Part shown: positions 46,117 through 58,620 of the stretch, piece after piece
Layout: every line of letters starts with the position of its first letter
Position numbering within the stretch: position 1 is the stretch's first letter
Assembly (NCBI RefSeq): GCF_040954835.1
Contig: NC_090709.1
Coordinates: 45,392,490 to 45,456,489 of the forward strand
Length of the DNA stretch: 64,000 nucleotides
Source: Lepisosteus oculatus
Lineage: Eukaryota > Chordata > Actinopteri > Semionotiformes > Lepisosteidae
Direction: 5' to 3'
Program-made: the position numbers and the translations under genes
Notes under the pieces: generated by a model
Told to the model about the DNA's origin: nothing
Seen by the model: only the letters and a program-made list of their open reading frames with translations
Databases searched by the model: none

Positions 46117-48731
46117 TCACTGATCTCCTCCATCAGACAGCAGAGCCTCTTCCAGACTCGACTGCCTCTCCTCCACACAGCAGCTGGGCTCCTGGTCTTC
46201 AGGGTCAGCTGGGGTCGACCCTCCACTGAGCTCCAGGACTGCCCACCCTTCTTCACCTGCAGGAGGCAGCTCACCCTCCTCACCCTGAGATCGATATCCT
46301 GAGTGTGTCCTCTGCTCTGGGTCGCTCACAATAACTGTGCCGGAAGAGATTCCTGCAGTAACACTGGGAGAACTGGATCCACCGGGAACTGGAGTATAAT
46401 GGAGTTTAACCACTGGGACAATCTCACTTCCTGTACCATCGTCTTTCTCCATGTGCAGGGACACAGCATCACTGAGCCTCTCAGATCCCTCAAGGAATTT
46501 GTTTTCTGTATGGATATTAATATTGTTGCTTTCAGCTGGTATCATGTTTCTCTCCTCTCTCATCTTCCACCGTTTCTTACAGCAAACAGCACCCAGTCCA
46601 GCACCCATCAGCACAGCCACTATCGCAGTGATGACTGCAACACTTACAGGCCATGACACGCTGCTCATCTCTGAAAACACAAGAACAGAGACAGTCACAC
46701 AGAGAGCAAACCTACAACAGCAAGACGGAAAAGAAAAACTATCCAGCAGCCGCTGTGTGAGAGTGTTCTTCCTGCCCAGTTTCACATCCCAGCTCAGAGC
46801 CCGAGAAACACCAGGAGAGGAGCTGGAAAACTACCGTCTCTGAAACACCAGCTGACACACTGGACCTGTGTGATCGGCTTCAAACCACAGGAGAAAATCA
46901 GCACTGAAACAGCTCAAGTATTGTTTCTTCATAAGAAGGTAAGTTCAGGTGGAGATCAGTTTAACTCAGTTTGTCCTGTAATGAAGACTCACCTCCCCCA
47001 GTGACAGTGACGATCGCAGTGCTGATGGCGTTTCCGTGAAGGTCCCTCACTGTGTAGCTCCCCTGATCAGCTGGTGTGAGGGAGCACAGTGTCAGAGAGC
47101 CGTCCTGCACCCACACTCTCTGCTCGTACCCGGGGCCAGGGAGCCCTGTGCTGTTCAGTAAGACTCTGGGAGACTGGGCAGATCCTGCAGGATGAAACAG
47201 CACCTTCACTGGAGCAGCTGTGTGGAGAGGGAGAGACAGATTGTCTCCAGACTGCAGGGTGAGGACTTCTGATTGAGCTGAAATTCAAGGAAAGGAGCAG
47301 AGTGAAAGAATGATGCAGACAGCAATTCATCAGCTGTAAAGACTGCACTCAGAGGAGACAGTATTGATCACATTTAAGTCTTGAGATTGAAGATAGTTTC
47401 AGAACAGCAACACTGATTTAGAGTTTTAAGTTCAAATATATTCAAGAACCTTAATGAAAAATCCTTCAATGTCAGGAAATCAATACCTAATTCAATACCT
47501 CCTATTGACCCCACACATCAGGGACTGACACTTGTGAAAGAGTCACACTGTGCACGTTTCCCACTGGAGCCCCACTCTCACCTCCCACAGTGACGTGGAC
47601 AGTGCTGATGGGGTTCCCCTGGGAGTCCTGCACTGTGTAAGTGCCCCCATCTTCAGCTCTCACACTGGAGATCTTCAGCACCTGGTCTTGAACCTTCAGC
47701 CTGCTGGAGTCTGGGGTCACAGTGCTGTCGAGCACAGAGCACAGCCTGCGAGACTCTCCTCCCTCAGGTCTGAACCACAGCTCTACAGCCTGCTGTGTGC
47801 GCAGAGGGACACTGAGGGGGTCTCCCCAGGAGAGACCGATGTTGTCCTCGTGTCCTACAGGAAGACATTGACAAGTGACCGGTCAGCAACACCAGGCAAG
47901 TCACATGATCATATCCCAGAATTCCCTGTCTGTCCTGAAGAGTGAATTCAGTCACATACCCCAACATCGTCTGAGTTGAGCCCTGGCTAAAATTCACCAG
48001 GGGTCCTGATCTGGGGTTTGGGATGAAGGAGAAGAAAGAAAAATGATAAACAGAAGATGCTGGTGCACCCTAGAGAACTGAGAGAGAAAACAGCTGTAGG
48101 TCAGGTTAGTCGACACGAGTCAGGAATCACTACACTGTAAACACCAGATTCCCTCAAACTGCTCGGATCACAAGGGAGAGAAAGGAGATTACCTAGAACT
48201 GTGAGCTTCACATCTCCAAGGAATTTCCTCTCCCTTCTATCATCCACAAATCGACAGTCGTAGATATCTTGATCCGAGTATGTCACGTTACGAAGGATCA
48301 GGGAGAAATCTCCATCTCTGATCCTCTCTCTGGACAGCTCAGCTCTGTTCTCGAACCCTGGGTAAATGTGGATATGTCCTCTGTAGAACTCCAGCACACG
48401 GTGACTGGTGTTCTTCCAATATATAATCTTTCTCTCCTCGGGAATATGTCTGTAGGAGCTCCCATCACAGGGCAGAGTGACTGTTTCCCCATAGAGCCCA
48501 GACACAGGGAGGAGAGCAGAGCACACTGGGAGACAGAGGACAGAGGCAGAGAGACACTCAGCAACACAAGTCAGACTTCAGCTCCCTTAAAACACACAAC
48601 AGTGAGACACAGCACTCTGGACGTGACTGTAACTACTTGTGGACAGCATTTCTTCACAGGCGAGCGAACGACAACTCTGATCTCTTACCTTGAGAGCAAA
48701 ATACTGTCAGTACGATACCCAGGACCTTCAT
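46117..48731 (-). CDS. IgSF-C: three-Ig-domain receptor, full tail
   Basis: Exons are leader 48689-48731, V 48193-48525, Ig2 47582-47854, Ig3 46993-47277 and transmembrane plus tail 46117-46670, 495 residues with an open frame. The proximal leader (MKVLGIVLTVFCSQ) is used here, but a second intact leader lies at 49150-49192. The V domain keeps LPC, IIYWK and YDCRF. Ig2 and Ig3 lack the F-strand cysteine. The tail is longer than in IgSF-B by an inserted EPSCCVEERQ stretch and ends SLEEALLSDGGDQ. No tyrosine signalling consensus is present; the tyrosines are in HSGYRSQG and KLHYTPV. V-domain differences from A and B cluster around the C-C' region (KNTSHRVLEFYRGHIHIYPG). Confidence 0.8.
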
Positions 48732-49149
48732 GATGAGGGACCTGCAATAAGGATACGAGTGAGAGACTTAAATATAAGCTACAATGAACAACGGTATCCT
48801 ACAAGGTTTAATAAACCAATTAAGCGATTAAGCATTCTGATGAAACACCAGATATGTTTACAAGGAGTACAGTGAATTGCAGGCACAGATGCTGTGAGAC
48901 ACAGCTCTCTGGATGTGACTGTAACTGCTCGATTTCTTCACAGGTAAGTGAATGAGCACTCTGATGTCTTAACTTCACAAGAAACCACAGTCAGGATAAC
49001 AACCAGGACTGACGAGGGATCTGCAATATGAATATGAGTGAGGGAAGTAAAGCTACAATAGAAAACAATGCCCCAGGTGGTTTAACAACTCACTTAAGAG
49101 CTTAATAAATGAAAAAACATTCACCTTGAAAGTCAAGTCCGATCCTTAC

Positions 49150-49192
49150 CTGGAAAGCAAACCAGAGTCAGGACACTCCTCAGGACCTTCAT
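49150..49192 (-). CDS. Alternative distal leader exon of IgSF-C
   Basis: Encodes MKVLRSVLTLVCFP with donor GTAAGG and phase 1, the same as the leaders of IgSF-A and IgSF-B. It could splice to the V exon at 48525 in frame. IgSF-C thus has two usable signal-peptide exons. Confidence 0.6.
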
Positions 49193-49565
49193 TATGAGGG
49201 ATCTGTGATAATGACAGGAGTGAGAGTTAAATCAGATCTAATAAAAAACAGCAGAAAATGATGGAAAGACACCAGGATCCAGCTACAAGGAGCGCAGCAA
49301 TTCGCAGGCACAGATGGAAAGGGATGTTGATGTGAGAGATTTAAAGCAATATTGAAACAGAGGCTGAAATAGAAAAACAAAGTTCTCTCAGTACTGGAGC
49401 AGCAACTGACAGATGAGCTGGCTGAAGCAAAACCGCTTCACAAGATGAGGGAAAACACCAGGTCCCACACTGAATTGCAGGCACAGAGATGGCAAAGAAT
49501 ATTTGGAGGGGAAAAAAAGCTTCTTCGAGTAGTGTAACTGGAAAAGATAAATAAGCACTCTGCGT

Positions 49566-49576
49566 CTTTCACTTTC
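49566..49576 (-). promoter_or_regulatory. IRF/ISRE-like site upstream of IgSF-C
   Basis: GAAAGTGAAAG on the minus strand matches the GAAANNGAAA interferon-response core about 380 bases upstream of the distal leader. One-mismatch versions (GAAAGTAAAAG) lie near 32624 and 53557 in the paralogous regions. The same bases on the plus strand look like a polypyrimidine tract, so the match could be incidental. Confidence 0.35.
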
Positions 49577-49829
49577 ATTTTATTTCAGCAGATTTACAAA
49601 CCTGAGTGAAAATATTCAAGTGGGAGACAACACTGTGTAACTGTAGAGCAAATGGGTGTTTGGGAAAAACATTTTTACTGTTATTATTTAATATTCTTGT
49701 GATTAAACAGGTAATGAATGAGCTGGTTCTGATCTGTACTGACACACACACTTTCCAGAAGTCTAATGACATTTAATTCTAGAAGTTTTGCAGCCCGAAT
49801 AGTTTTCAATAAAATTATTTACTTTCATG

Positions 49830-50800
49830 AACACAGGGCCGACTGCCTGGTAAACAAGGACCACAGTGGAAACTGCCAAAAACAGTTTTTCTCTGCACAC
49901 GGAGGATGTTTCTACAGATCTCCATGTGCAGAGTCTGTCCCATTGAGTGTACTCCTGATCTGTGAGGGGACCCCACACTTCACTGCCGTATAGGGCAATG
50001 GGTTGGATTACACTTTCAAATATTTGAAGCCAGATTCTTGTTGGTGGGTTGATGTTGAAGAACCTCCTTCTTATTGCGTAGAAAGCCCTGAGTACCTTCT
50101 CCCTCAGTGCCTTCACTGCCAGGTCAAAACTCCCGGAAGAGCTGATGGCGAGACCGAGATATGTGTAGCTGGATGTGTGCTCCAATGTGTTGTTGTTCAG
50201 TGTGAATTGGAACTTGTTTTCCAGAAGTCTGGCTTTCTTCTGGAAAATCATAACTCTGGTCTTGTCCAGATTGACTGTCAGTGCCCAGGTCTGACAGTAC
50301 TGCTCCAGCAGTGCCAGGTTCTGCTGCAGCCCCTGTTCTGTGGGCGACAGCAGGACCAGGTCATCTGCATAGAGCAAGAACTTGATCTCAGTGTCATGTA
50401 GTGTGAGACCTGGACCTGCAGACTTGCCGATTTTCACTGCATATTTGTTCTCTGAGTGTATTGATTTAATTATGTTGTACACTTTGGAGAAGTTTATAAA
50501 ACAGTCCTTTGTGCCAAATGCATTCTTAAAATCAATAAAGGAGGAAAAAGGTTTTCCTTTGTGTTTTTGGTGGACATGTTTGTCTATCAGTGTGCGTAGG
50601 GTGATCAGATGTGCGGTGATCTGGTAAGAAGCCAATCTGACTTTTTCTCAGGACATTGTGTTCAGTAAGGAAGGTCAGTATTTGCGTATTCAGGATACTG
50701 CAGAATACCTTCCCCAGGTTACTGTTCACACAGATGCCCTGAGTTTTGAGTTTTTGTAGTGCTTTTCTGACGTTTCTGCACTCCATATCAAACCACTTGT
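49830..50800 (-). mobile_element. LINE reverse-transcriptase fragment
   Basis: Encodes QIGFLPDHRTSDH, an FIDFKNAFGT segment, the catalytic YADDLVLLSPTEQGLQQ, VNLDKTRVMIFQKK and IALYGSEVWGPLTDQ, all typical of the same fish LINE family whose C-terminus lies at 42030-43540. The section between the palm FxDFxxAF and YADD motifs is shortened, and frame breaks are present near 50590, so it is inactive. It interrupts the IgSF upstream region: flanking sequence on both sides aligns with 53700-53880. Confidence 0.8.
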
Positions 50801-50959
50801 CTTTTGCTTTTTGGGTTTTTTTGTTGTTGTTTTTATCTTAGATTTTGATGTTAGTTTGTGAAATAGGTGATTTAGTTTTGTGTGGCCAAGTCATGCCTCT
50901 TTTGTTGGTCTGATATGGATTATTTAGAAACGTGTCCAACAGTGTCTGAATTTCGTCAT

Positions 50960-51380
50960 TGTCCAGTGCAGTTTAATAAGTATCCAGTCCGTCTTGCTCG
51001 CGTGCTCTCTTCCTGTAGAGCGGACCCATGTACCGCCCCTGTGTCACTAGTCAGCCAATCAGAATCAGAGCGCAGACCAGTAGCGTGTGACGTTAGCCAA
51101 TGAGAATCAACCGGCGCAGCTCGCCGAATGCCCGGCAACCCGGAAGCAGGGTGGAAACTGCCTACGTGACCGCAACCGCCAAGAAATTCAAAACCTCACA
51201 GATGGAGTCACGTCAGCCAATCAGAATCAGAGTAGCGTGTGACGATAGCCAATGAGACTCAAGCGGCGTAGTGCCCTCCCACCCCTCCTACATACCGCGT
51301 CTCACATGGCCGTTACAGTGTACTGGAAGCGGAGGGAGAGGCGAGCCGCACCAGCACGGGTAAGACAGAAGCCTCGTTTC
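50960..51380. promoter_or_regulatory. CCAAT-rich, CpG-containing promoter-like region
   Basis: Contains at least four CCAAT boxes in repeated contexts (CAGCCAATCAGAATCAGAG twice, TAGCCAATGAGAATCA, TAGCCAATGAGACTCA). A possible untranslated exon ends CACCAGCACGG before a GTAAGA donor at about 51360. Related CCAAT blocks lie near 33035 and 53095-53885. Direction is unclear. Confidence 0.4.
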
Positions 51381-53190
51381 TAAAACATTTCTTGTCGCTC
51401 GTTTATTTAACAGGTGGTGTTTTATGATGATACAAATCTGATTAATATGAGCGTTAGACGTTTTCTTTTTTGCGAGGCACGATTAATTCTAGTTTCTCCA
51501 CATTGTAATCTGGACTAGAAACACGTTTGGACCGATGCTGCAAATGCGGCCAGTTTCAATTAAAGATTGTACTGTAAAGGAGTCAAATAGTTATTTCTGT
51601 ATGTTATGATTATACATTATAGGAATCCGTACGTTTCCCCTTTACGGATTCGAGAGTATTGTGTGTTTAACTTACACAGGTTGATTGTCAAGCCTTAGAG
51701 GGGTGGTTTGGTATGTTTTGAGATGCTGCCAACTACTACAAAATGGAGAAGAAATATGCTCCTGGACGGCGCATGAATACAACGTCTGAACCAGGCCAAG
51801 TAGCAAAATGCTATCAGAAAAAAAAATACAAGTGTTGTGGTTTAGTTTTTGGTAAACCCAGTTTTCGTTATTTGGTGGTACGAGGTGCTAGCTCCAGAAA
51901 CATCTCTTACAGATCATTCTGTTTCAAGATCTTACAGACCTTGAAACGGATCACACGTTGCCGTTTCGATCTTGATTGCCGTTTTCCTTGCACACGCTCA
52001 CCTTCAGATATGGCGGCTAAAAGCTTTTGTGTCATCAACCACGTATGCGTATTATCTGGGGAAATTATGGACAATCCTATAGAGACCTTCGCGTGTTGCT
52101 AATTTCTATGGCAGTTGCATTCAGCAGGAAAATTGACTACATTGTGCAAAGCCGTGGAAGATGGGCTGATAAAAATGAAAGAACTGCCCCCTTTTTAAAA
52201 GGGGGAGCGATACTGATGAGATAGACAGTGTTCACATTTGGAATTAAGCCCGGAGTTGTGAATTTAGTGGGAGTCCTGTGAGTCGCCGTGATGTCATAAC
52301 CCACGGGCGAGAGCAGAGGGTTTGAGAGGATCGCTGCTAACGAGGAAGTCGTGTTTTGTGGGCAAATGTAGTTTAAATCACAGTGCTGATTCTTTGTATT
52401 AAAATAACGTTGCGGTTACCTCTTCCGCCGGGAAGATGTCTGACTTGGTCGGATCGAGTCAGTCTGCTTTCATGAAAGGTGTACAGATATGTAATACCTT
52501 TTTAATTTTAGATTTGAGAGATTGCAGTAATCTTAGAACAGCTTGATCTTATTGCAACGAAGCTTTTCACCCAGGGGAACACATTCATATTCGTGTTTTT
52601 GGCTTTGGTGGCTCCATACCTTAACCACAACTGTCAACATCAGATGGAGTGGAAATTAGGTGCCTTATCATGTTTAAATGTAATTCTCAGTTTCGCGTTT
52701 ATATGGCATTAGATGACACCGCATTAAACCACGACAATAGGAGGAATGAAACTACTGTTGCTCAGTCCCTGAAGCTTGAAGCCCGAACCTCCAACATCTT
52801 TTAGAAAACGCTCACTTTAGGTACATTTGAGTTTGGAATAACGCAGCCAAAGGCAGAAAAAATGTCATCTGAGGGCTATTCCTGTGCTGGTTTGAGAGAG
52901 ACAATTCCAGGACCGGCACACAACCCGTTATACTGGGTCATTTTCTAAGCCTCGTACATACTCGGGGCGGTTAGGGGACCGACCTATCTCCGTTAAGGGA
53001 GGAGTGAGACCAGGAAGTTGTTCGAGACTGTTTACGTCACCGCAGCCGCTAGAGCGCCGGCGTCACGTGACGCCGTCTCTGGGCGCTCATTGGCTGGCTG
53101 GTCAGGGCGGTGGTTCCTCAGAGGGCGCCATATTGACAACGCACTTTTATTTATGAAGAGACGCGATGGACAGAAGTTAGTAAGCTCCAG
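51380..53190. other. Intergenic / IgSF upstream duplicate
   Basis: No splice-supported coding exon. 52200-52800 aligns with 32190-32560 (CTTGATCTTA, TTCGTGTTTTTGGCTTTGGT), showing duplication of the IgSF-B upstream region. Confidence 0.5.
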
Positions 53191-53240
53191 TGTCTTACCT
53201 ACAAGAGCAGAGTCAGGGCGCTCCTCGGGACCTTCATGAC
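53190..53240 (-). pseudogene. Orphan IgSF leader exon
   Basis: Minus strand: ATG at 53237 encodes MKVPRSALTLLL and then TAG immediately before a GTAAGA donor, in place of the VCFP ending of intact leaders. No V exon follows on this strand at the expected distance. A relic of a further IgSF copy. Confidence 0.6.
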
Positions 53241-54864
53241 GAGGGATCTGCGATAATGACGGGAGTGAGGGAGTTAAATCAGAGCTAATAAAAACAGCAT
53301 CCCGGCTGGTTTAACTAATCCGTTAGGTAAAATACAAGGAAAGAGGCAGTTCCTTTGAAAAGACACCAGGATCTCGTTCTTTCGCTACTAGATCGGCAAC
53401 TGATGGATGAGTTCGCTGATTTTTTTTTTTTAGTTTCGTGTTACTTCCAGCACATTATCAACATCGAGTTAATAACAAGCGAGCAGAAGCCTAAACCGTT
53501 TCCCAAAAATGATGGGGAAAAAACATCGGGTTCCAGCTACGGGACGCATAGTGCATCTTTTACTTTCAGTTAATTTCAGCACATTTACAAACCTGAGAAA
53601 ATTATTCACGAGAGAGGCAAAGCTTTATAACTGTAGAACAAACGAGTGTCGGTAAAACACCATTTTATTAATATTTATTATAATGTGCTCGTGATTAAGC
53701 GGGTAATGAATGAGGTGACACTTAATTTTAATCATTTCACAGCCCGAACGGTAAAAAAAAAAACTACTCACTTTTGTATGCGGAGGACTAGACGCCTGGT
53801 AACACGGTAACTGAATACTGGCTATCGAAATTCAAAAACTCGCGGGTGGACCGCCCCTGTTCAGTATTCAGCCAATCGGAATCGGAGGCCGGACCCATGT
53901 GACCTCACAGACGCAGCGCCGCGGGCGCATTGCCTGGTAACCGGGCCTGTTTACTTCCGGAGGGCGCCGTGTTGGAAGGGCGCGCCCCTGGCCTTATGAA
54001 GAGACGCTTTAAACACAGCCGGTTTCTTTCGAGCGGAGAGGGGGATCACAGGGGACCCGCAGAGCACACGCCGTCGGTGTTATTCCTGTGTGAGAGGACG
54101 CGGGGTGTAGGAGGTTTCAGGATCTCAAAACGTTTCCCGCCATGTGTGGAAAGGCATTGCACTCATCAGAGGGTTAAAACATTTCCTGGGTACATTTCGG
54201 TCTGAATACTGTTGAGTGCAGCCATTCTGAGGTATGCTAAAGATGTGCGATGCCACTCGTTCATATTTAAGTCGAATATATAGACTCTCATGTCGCAGCG
54301 AGTACTTGAAATTGTTTTCCTGCAGTGTTTTTGTGATTTTCACTGTACAGCGTGAAACTTGGAAAGATTTATTGTGCTTGTAAATAGAACTGCAACGTTT
54401 TAATTTCTATTGTTGAAACTGGAAAACTGATGAAACTGGAAATAATTCTTTGGAAGAGAGCCTTGATATCACAGGGGATGTGGATTAGGAGACTATTGAA
54501 AATGTATAGATATTTTTTCCATTTTAAGTCTCCATAGCTACTTGTAATATTTAAATAACACTTAAGAGATTAAAAGTGTTATAATTTACAAGGCAATCAT
54601 GAGATTTAGAAAAATGTTACATTAATGTCATTTGATTGTTTGGTTTTACATTGTTGGGTGTGAACTACACTTTACTGAAATGTTCATTCTCATAAATCCA
54701 TCACCCTTGGGAGAACTACTTTAAAAACAGCTTCTTCAGAAACTAAAATCAATGCCATGACCAAGGGGTGACAGTGTTTAAAAATGTTTTGGGTGTTGAC
54801 TTTTGTTTGAGATTAATTCTGATGTGAGAAATGCTGTTGTATGTTGAAGCTGATACACCGTGAC

Positions 54865-55110
54865 ACAGCTGGACGAGCTCCTCCAGTCAGGACAGGAGGC
54901 CCTTCTGTACACAGAGAGTGGTGGGGGTGGGGAACAAGCTGCCCAGCCCTGTGGTTGAAGCCGATACCCTGGCTTCTTTCCAGACACAGCTGGGTGAGCT
55001 CCTCCAGTCAGGACAGGAGGCTCTGCTGTACACAGAGGGTGGTGGGGGTGGGGAACAAGCTGGCCAGCCATGTTGTTGAAGCCGATACCCTGGCTTCTCA
55101 AGTTCTTTCA
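54865..55110. repeat. ~120-bp LINE-derived repeat, two units
   Basis: Paralogous to the 11-unit array at 33685-34975, with matching flanks on both sides (TCAAGTTCTTTCAATCAAT on the right). It is the less expanded allele of the same duplicated site. Confidence 0.85.
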
Positions 55111-55559
55111 ATCAATCAGCTATTTATTACCAAATGGGTTAGATGGCCTCCTCTCATTTGTGACTGTGTACTAACATGGTGTTCAATATTTACTCTTCAT
55201 CAGGCTCTGGTGTCTCAGGACAGGCTGGGAGTAGGTGACTGTGGCTGGGATGACCGCTGAGCTCCTGGCCCAGTAGAGGAGGCCTGTCCAGCAGTGGACA
55301 GGAGGAAGACTGCGGGCTGGAGGTGTTGTAGCGCAGGGGGAGGAAGGTGAGAGACAGGGGGCTGTCAGGGAGAGTCAGTGATTCTCCTCACCCTCTTAGA
55401 CCAGTATCAGTAAATCCATCTACTGAACTCACCAAGCTTGAATTACTTTTTCTTAAATTTAAATTTTGAATAAAGTTGCTTTGTATTTAACTCTGCTTTT
55501 CATCTCTAAATAAAGTTTTCAGAAAACCCGTCCTGTGTTTGTGCTCATGACTTTATTCT

Positions 55560-56600
55560 GGAACTATTCTGTAGTGTAAGCAGGTGCCCTGGCCCAGTGT
55601 GATGTATTCTGGGGAATATCCATCATCACTTCCAGTGCAAACTGGGATCGCAGCCAGTCTGTCTCTTGCCCCAGTCCAGGTGGTCAGACTTCAGCAGACA
55701 TGTAGATACTCCTGCTCTCCCACCCCTGAACACACTGATACAGCTCTGAGTATAAATGGGTGTACTGTATACCGCTAGAAAGGAAAAACTTGGGAAGAGG
55801 GCATGATGTCCCAGTCTATGTCCTGTTCTGTGTTCATTGTCAGCTTTCTGTAAAAGGTGCTGCATTACTCTAAGAGTCTAATACCTGTCCAACAGAACCG
55901 ATTTCAACATGCTCAAGCAGTGGGCTGTTTTCTTTAATCCAGGCTGATCATCAGGACAGGCAGGATCAGGCTCACAAGAGCTGCCGATCTCTCTTGGTAT
56001 GCTTGGTATGTTTGGGAGATAGGAGTTCTCAGGAGACCCAGAACTGGGTACGATGTAACAGACAGTACAGGTGCGCTACCCCCTCTCCTTTAAAGCCCCA
56101 AGCCCAATCCTCAAAGAATGTCAGGAAGAGCTGAAATGTCAAACTAAAATTACCCTCTGACAGCAATTGAGTGAAGTTGACATGATAGGCCCCACCACTC
56201 TAGTCATGAGCCTTAGTAAATAATTCCTTATACAGCACTTTTCTGGACTCTCAACTCCAAGCTCTTCCCAGGTCATGGGGATCCCCGTGCTTTTTAAGGC
56301 ACAGGGGAAGGAATGCTGGGAAGCGTAGTTATTTCATGCTGCCCATGGCATGGCAGGCTGGGGCCCTGTGAATAGCAGGGACTGATTGGCTGACGGGAGG
56401 GCTCCATGTGGTTTAAGTGGCTGGGTCCCTGTTGAGTGACGCTGGAGACCCCAGACATTAATTGCTATTCACACTTGTAAAACACACTTGGTGCAGAAAG
56501 AGTTAATCCTCTCCTGCAGACATAATGAAGCTGTGAAATTGTGTACCTTTCCCTTAAGACCCCCAAAGTGGAGTCCTTCTCTTACCCCCCCAAAATACTG
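55560..56600. other. Intergenic, no gene recognised
   Basis: No exon with splice support and no clear repeat family. A GCACTTTTCTGGACTCTCAA at about 56235 is a weak SINE-tail match. Confidence 0.45.
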
Positions 56601-56662
56601 TCTTAACCCCCCTCACACCCTCAAGCAGTGCCCATTGGTGACAACAGGACTAGAGCCACTGA

Positions 56663-57310
56663 CTAGAGCCGATGGGCTGGAGGACTGATCAGCGAGCTCC
56701 TGCTGTCGTGCCAGACGCCCCCCGGCCCGATCCGCTGACAGATCGAGTAAGTTCCGATCCTCTTCCCGATTCCCAGTGCCAGAATTCCGAGCAGTAGGCC
56801 AGCACTGGCGATCGCTCCCACAGGAGCCCGGGCACGAGGCGGGTCCGGGCCAGGAAACACTGAGGAGAGAAGATGAAACCTCATCTCTGTCCATCTTCAG
56901 GAACATGCTGACCTCCGAGCTCTGTTCTGTAGGGAACTATTCACATGTGCTTGGACCCCTCCTGTAATTAGACCTGACGTGAACGTGATTTACACCAACT
57001 CCAGGCCTGCGTTACTTTTTAGGAGTTAACCAGCAGCACAGTGTCCAGACTCACCTCCCACAGTGACGATCGCAGTGCTGATATTATTTTCCTGAAGGTC
57101 CCTCTCTGTGTAGCTCCCCTGATCAGCTGGTGTGAGGGAGCGCAGTATCAGAGTCCTGCACCCCGTGGTCAGGGAGCCCTGCGCTGCTCAGTAAGACTTC
57201 GGGTGACTGGGCAGATCCTGCAGGATCAAACAGCACCTCCACTGGAGCAGCAGTGTGGAGCAGGAGAGTCAGACTGTCTCCAGACTGCGGGGTCAGGACG
57301 TCTGATCAAG
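56663..57310 (-). pseudogene. IgSF relic: Ig3 exon plus a different transmembrane exon
   Basis: 57055-57310 matches the Ig3 exon of IgSF-A/B/C (AGACAGTCTGACTCTCC, GTGGAGGTGCTGTTTGATCC), but its second codon is TGA where the others have CGA. It is also 29 bases shorter. Downstream, 56663-56859 is an open exon with a good acceptor (TCCTCAG). It encodes VGAIASAGLLLGILALGIGK as a transmembrane segment and a ~33-residue tail in matching phase. The tail is unlike those of the three main genes, with TYSI as its only tyrosine context. Confidence 0.55.
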
Positions 57311-57419
57311 CTAATAAAAAAATCATTGTAAGATACCGTATGCAAACTAGCTCCGCTACTGAACCAGAGCGACTGAGAGCGTATGAGCGTAACCTCCCCT
57401 TAAGCCTTAAAGCGGATTG

Positions 57420-57690
57420 ATGGGCGTGTCCTGTACGGATGTTGTTTTACATTGTGATTGGCTCGCCTAGGGAGCCGAGGGGAGGGCCTTATAGGGGTAT
57501 TGAATATTTAACTGCGGCTTCTCTAAGGGAGGTGATATCTGTCCCGGGTGCGGAACTTCAGCGAAGGGGATTCCCAGCGTTTTACACGAGTAACCAACCA
57601 GGGGAGGGAGTAGCGCCTCTCTACCAGCCTGCTGTACCCCGACCTGCACACATCTCTGCAAACCCCCCGAGGTGTTTGTCTGATTTAGGT
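57420..57690 (+). other. Possible promoter and untranslated exon
   Basis: ATTGGCTCG (reverse CCAAT), a CCTTATAGGGG TATA-like element and a GC-rich stretch end at TGATTTAG before a GTAAGAG donor near 57690. It would precede the relic tail at 58057-58620. Weak evidence; no protein start is apparent. Confidence 0.3.
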
Positions 57691-58056
57691 AAGAGCCGTA
57701 ATCCCAAAGTAATGAGGTGCTTTTTTAAAAGGTCTGAAGTTTCGTTTACCGCTGTCACCGTTTCAGTTTAAGGATTCAGCGTGTAGTTTTGTTGTGAAGT
57801 GTGTATTCAGGGGCTGCGGGTTGTCACAGACGAAGACCGACCCTCGTTTGCGAATTGTGTCGAGTCGCTGGGTGAAACGTGTGTTGTAGTAATATGAGAG
57901 ATCATTCTGTTGTTTAAGCGTGTGAGGTTATAGTAAAAGTTTGAGACCGGGGAAGACGTCATGGCCTTTTCTGATTTTCTAGAAAATAAACTTTAGAAAG
58001 GAGCTCCTCCCCTCGGCAGTGAGTGACTGCCCCTCCCACTCGCCTTTAAAGCCTCT

Positions 58057-58620
58057 GCGATAGTGGCTGTGCTTGACTGGGTGCTGTTTGCTTTAAGAAC
58101 CGGTGGAAGATGAGAGAGGAGAGAAACATTATACCAGCTGAAAGCAACAATATTAATATCCATAAAGAAAACTGAATCCTTGAGGGATCGGAGAGGCTCA
58201 GTGATGCTGTGTTCCTGCGCATGGAGTAAGACTATGGTATAGGAAGTGAGATTGTTCCAGTGGTTAAACTCCATTCTACTCCAGTTCCTGGTGGATCCAG
58301 TTCTCCCAGTGTTACTGCAGGAATAACTTCAGGCACAGTTATTGTGAAAGCAGAAGAGAGACTCGGGATATCCATCTGAGGAGGATGATGGTGAGCTGCC
58401 TCCTGCAGGTGAAGAAGAATGGACAGTCCTGGAGCTCAGAGGAGAGTCGACCCCAGCTGATCCTGAAGACCAGTCGAATCTGGAGGAGGCTCTACTGTCT
58501 GATGGAGGAGATCAGTGACCTGACCATCACTGCCAGTGTAGCCGGCCAAGTTACTGGTGCAGCTGTCAGACATCCCCGTCAGACAGTGCAGGAAGCCAGA
58601 CCAGCTTTTGCACAGTAAAC
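58057..58620 (+). pseudogene. Relic of IgSF transmembrane/tail exon
   Basis: The plus strand matches the last exon of IgSF-B and IgSF-C: ATAGTGGCTGTGCTTGACTG, AGATGAGAGAGGAGAGAAAC, CCAGCTGAAAGCAACAATAT and the downstream acidic-tail codons. In-frame stops and small gaps interrupt it. It lies on the opposite strand to the Ig3 relic at 57055-57310, so a local inversion has occurred. The 3' flank leads straight into the alpha5 block. Confidence 0.75.
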
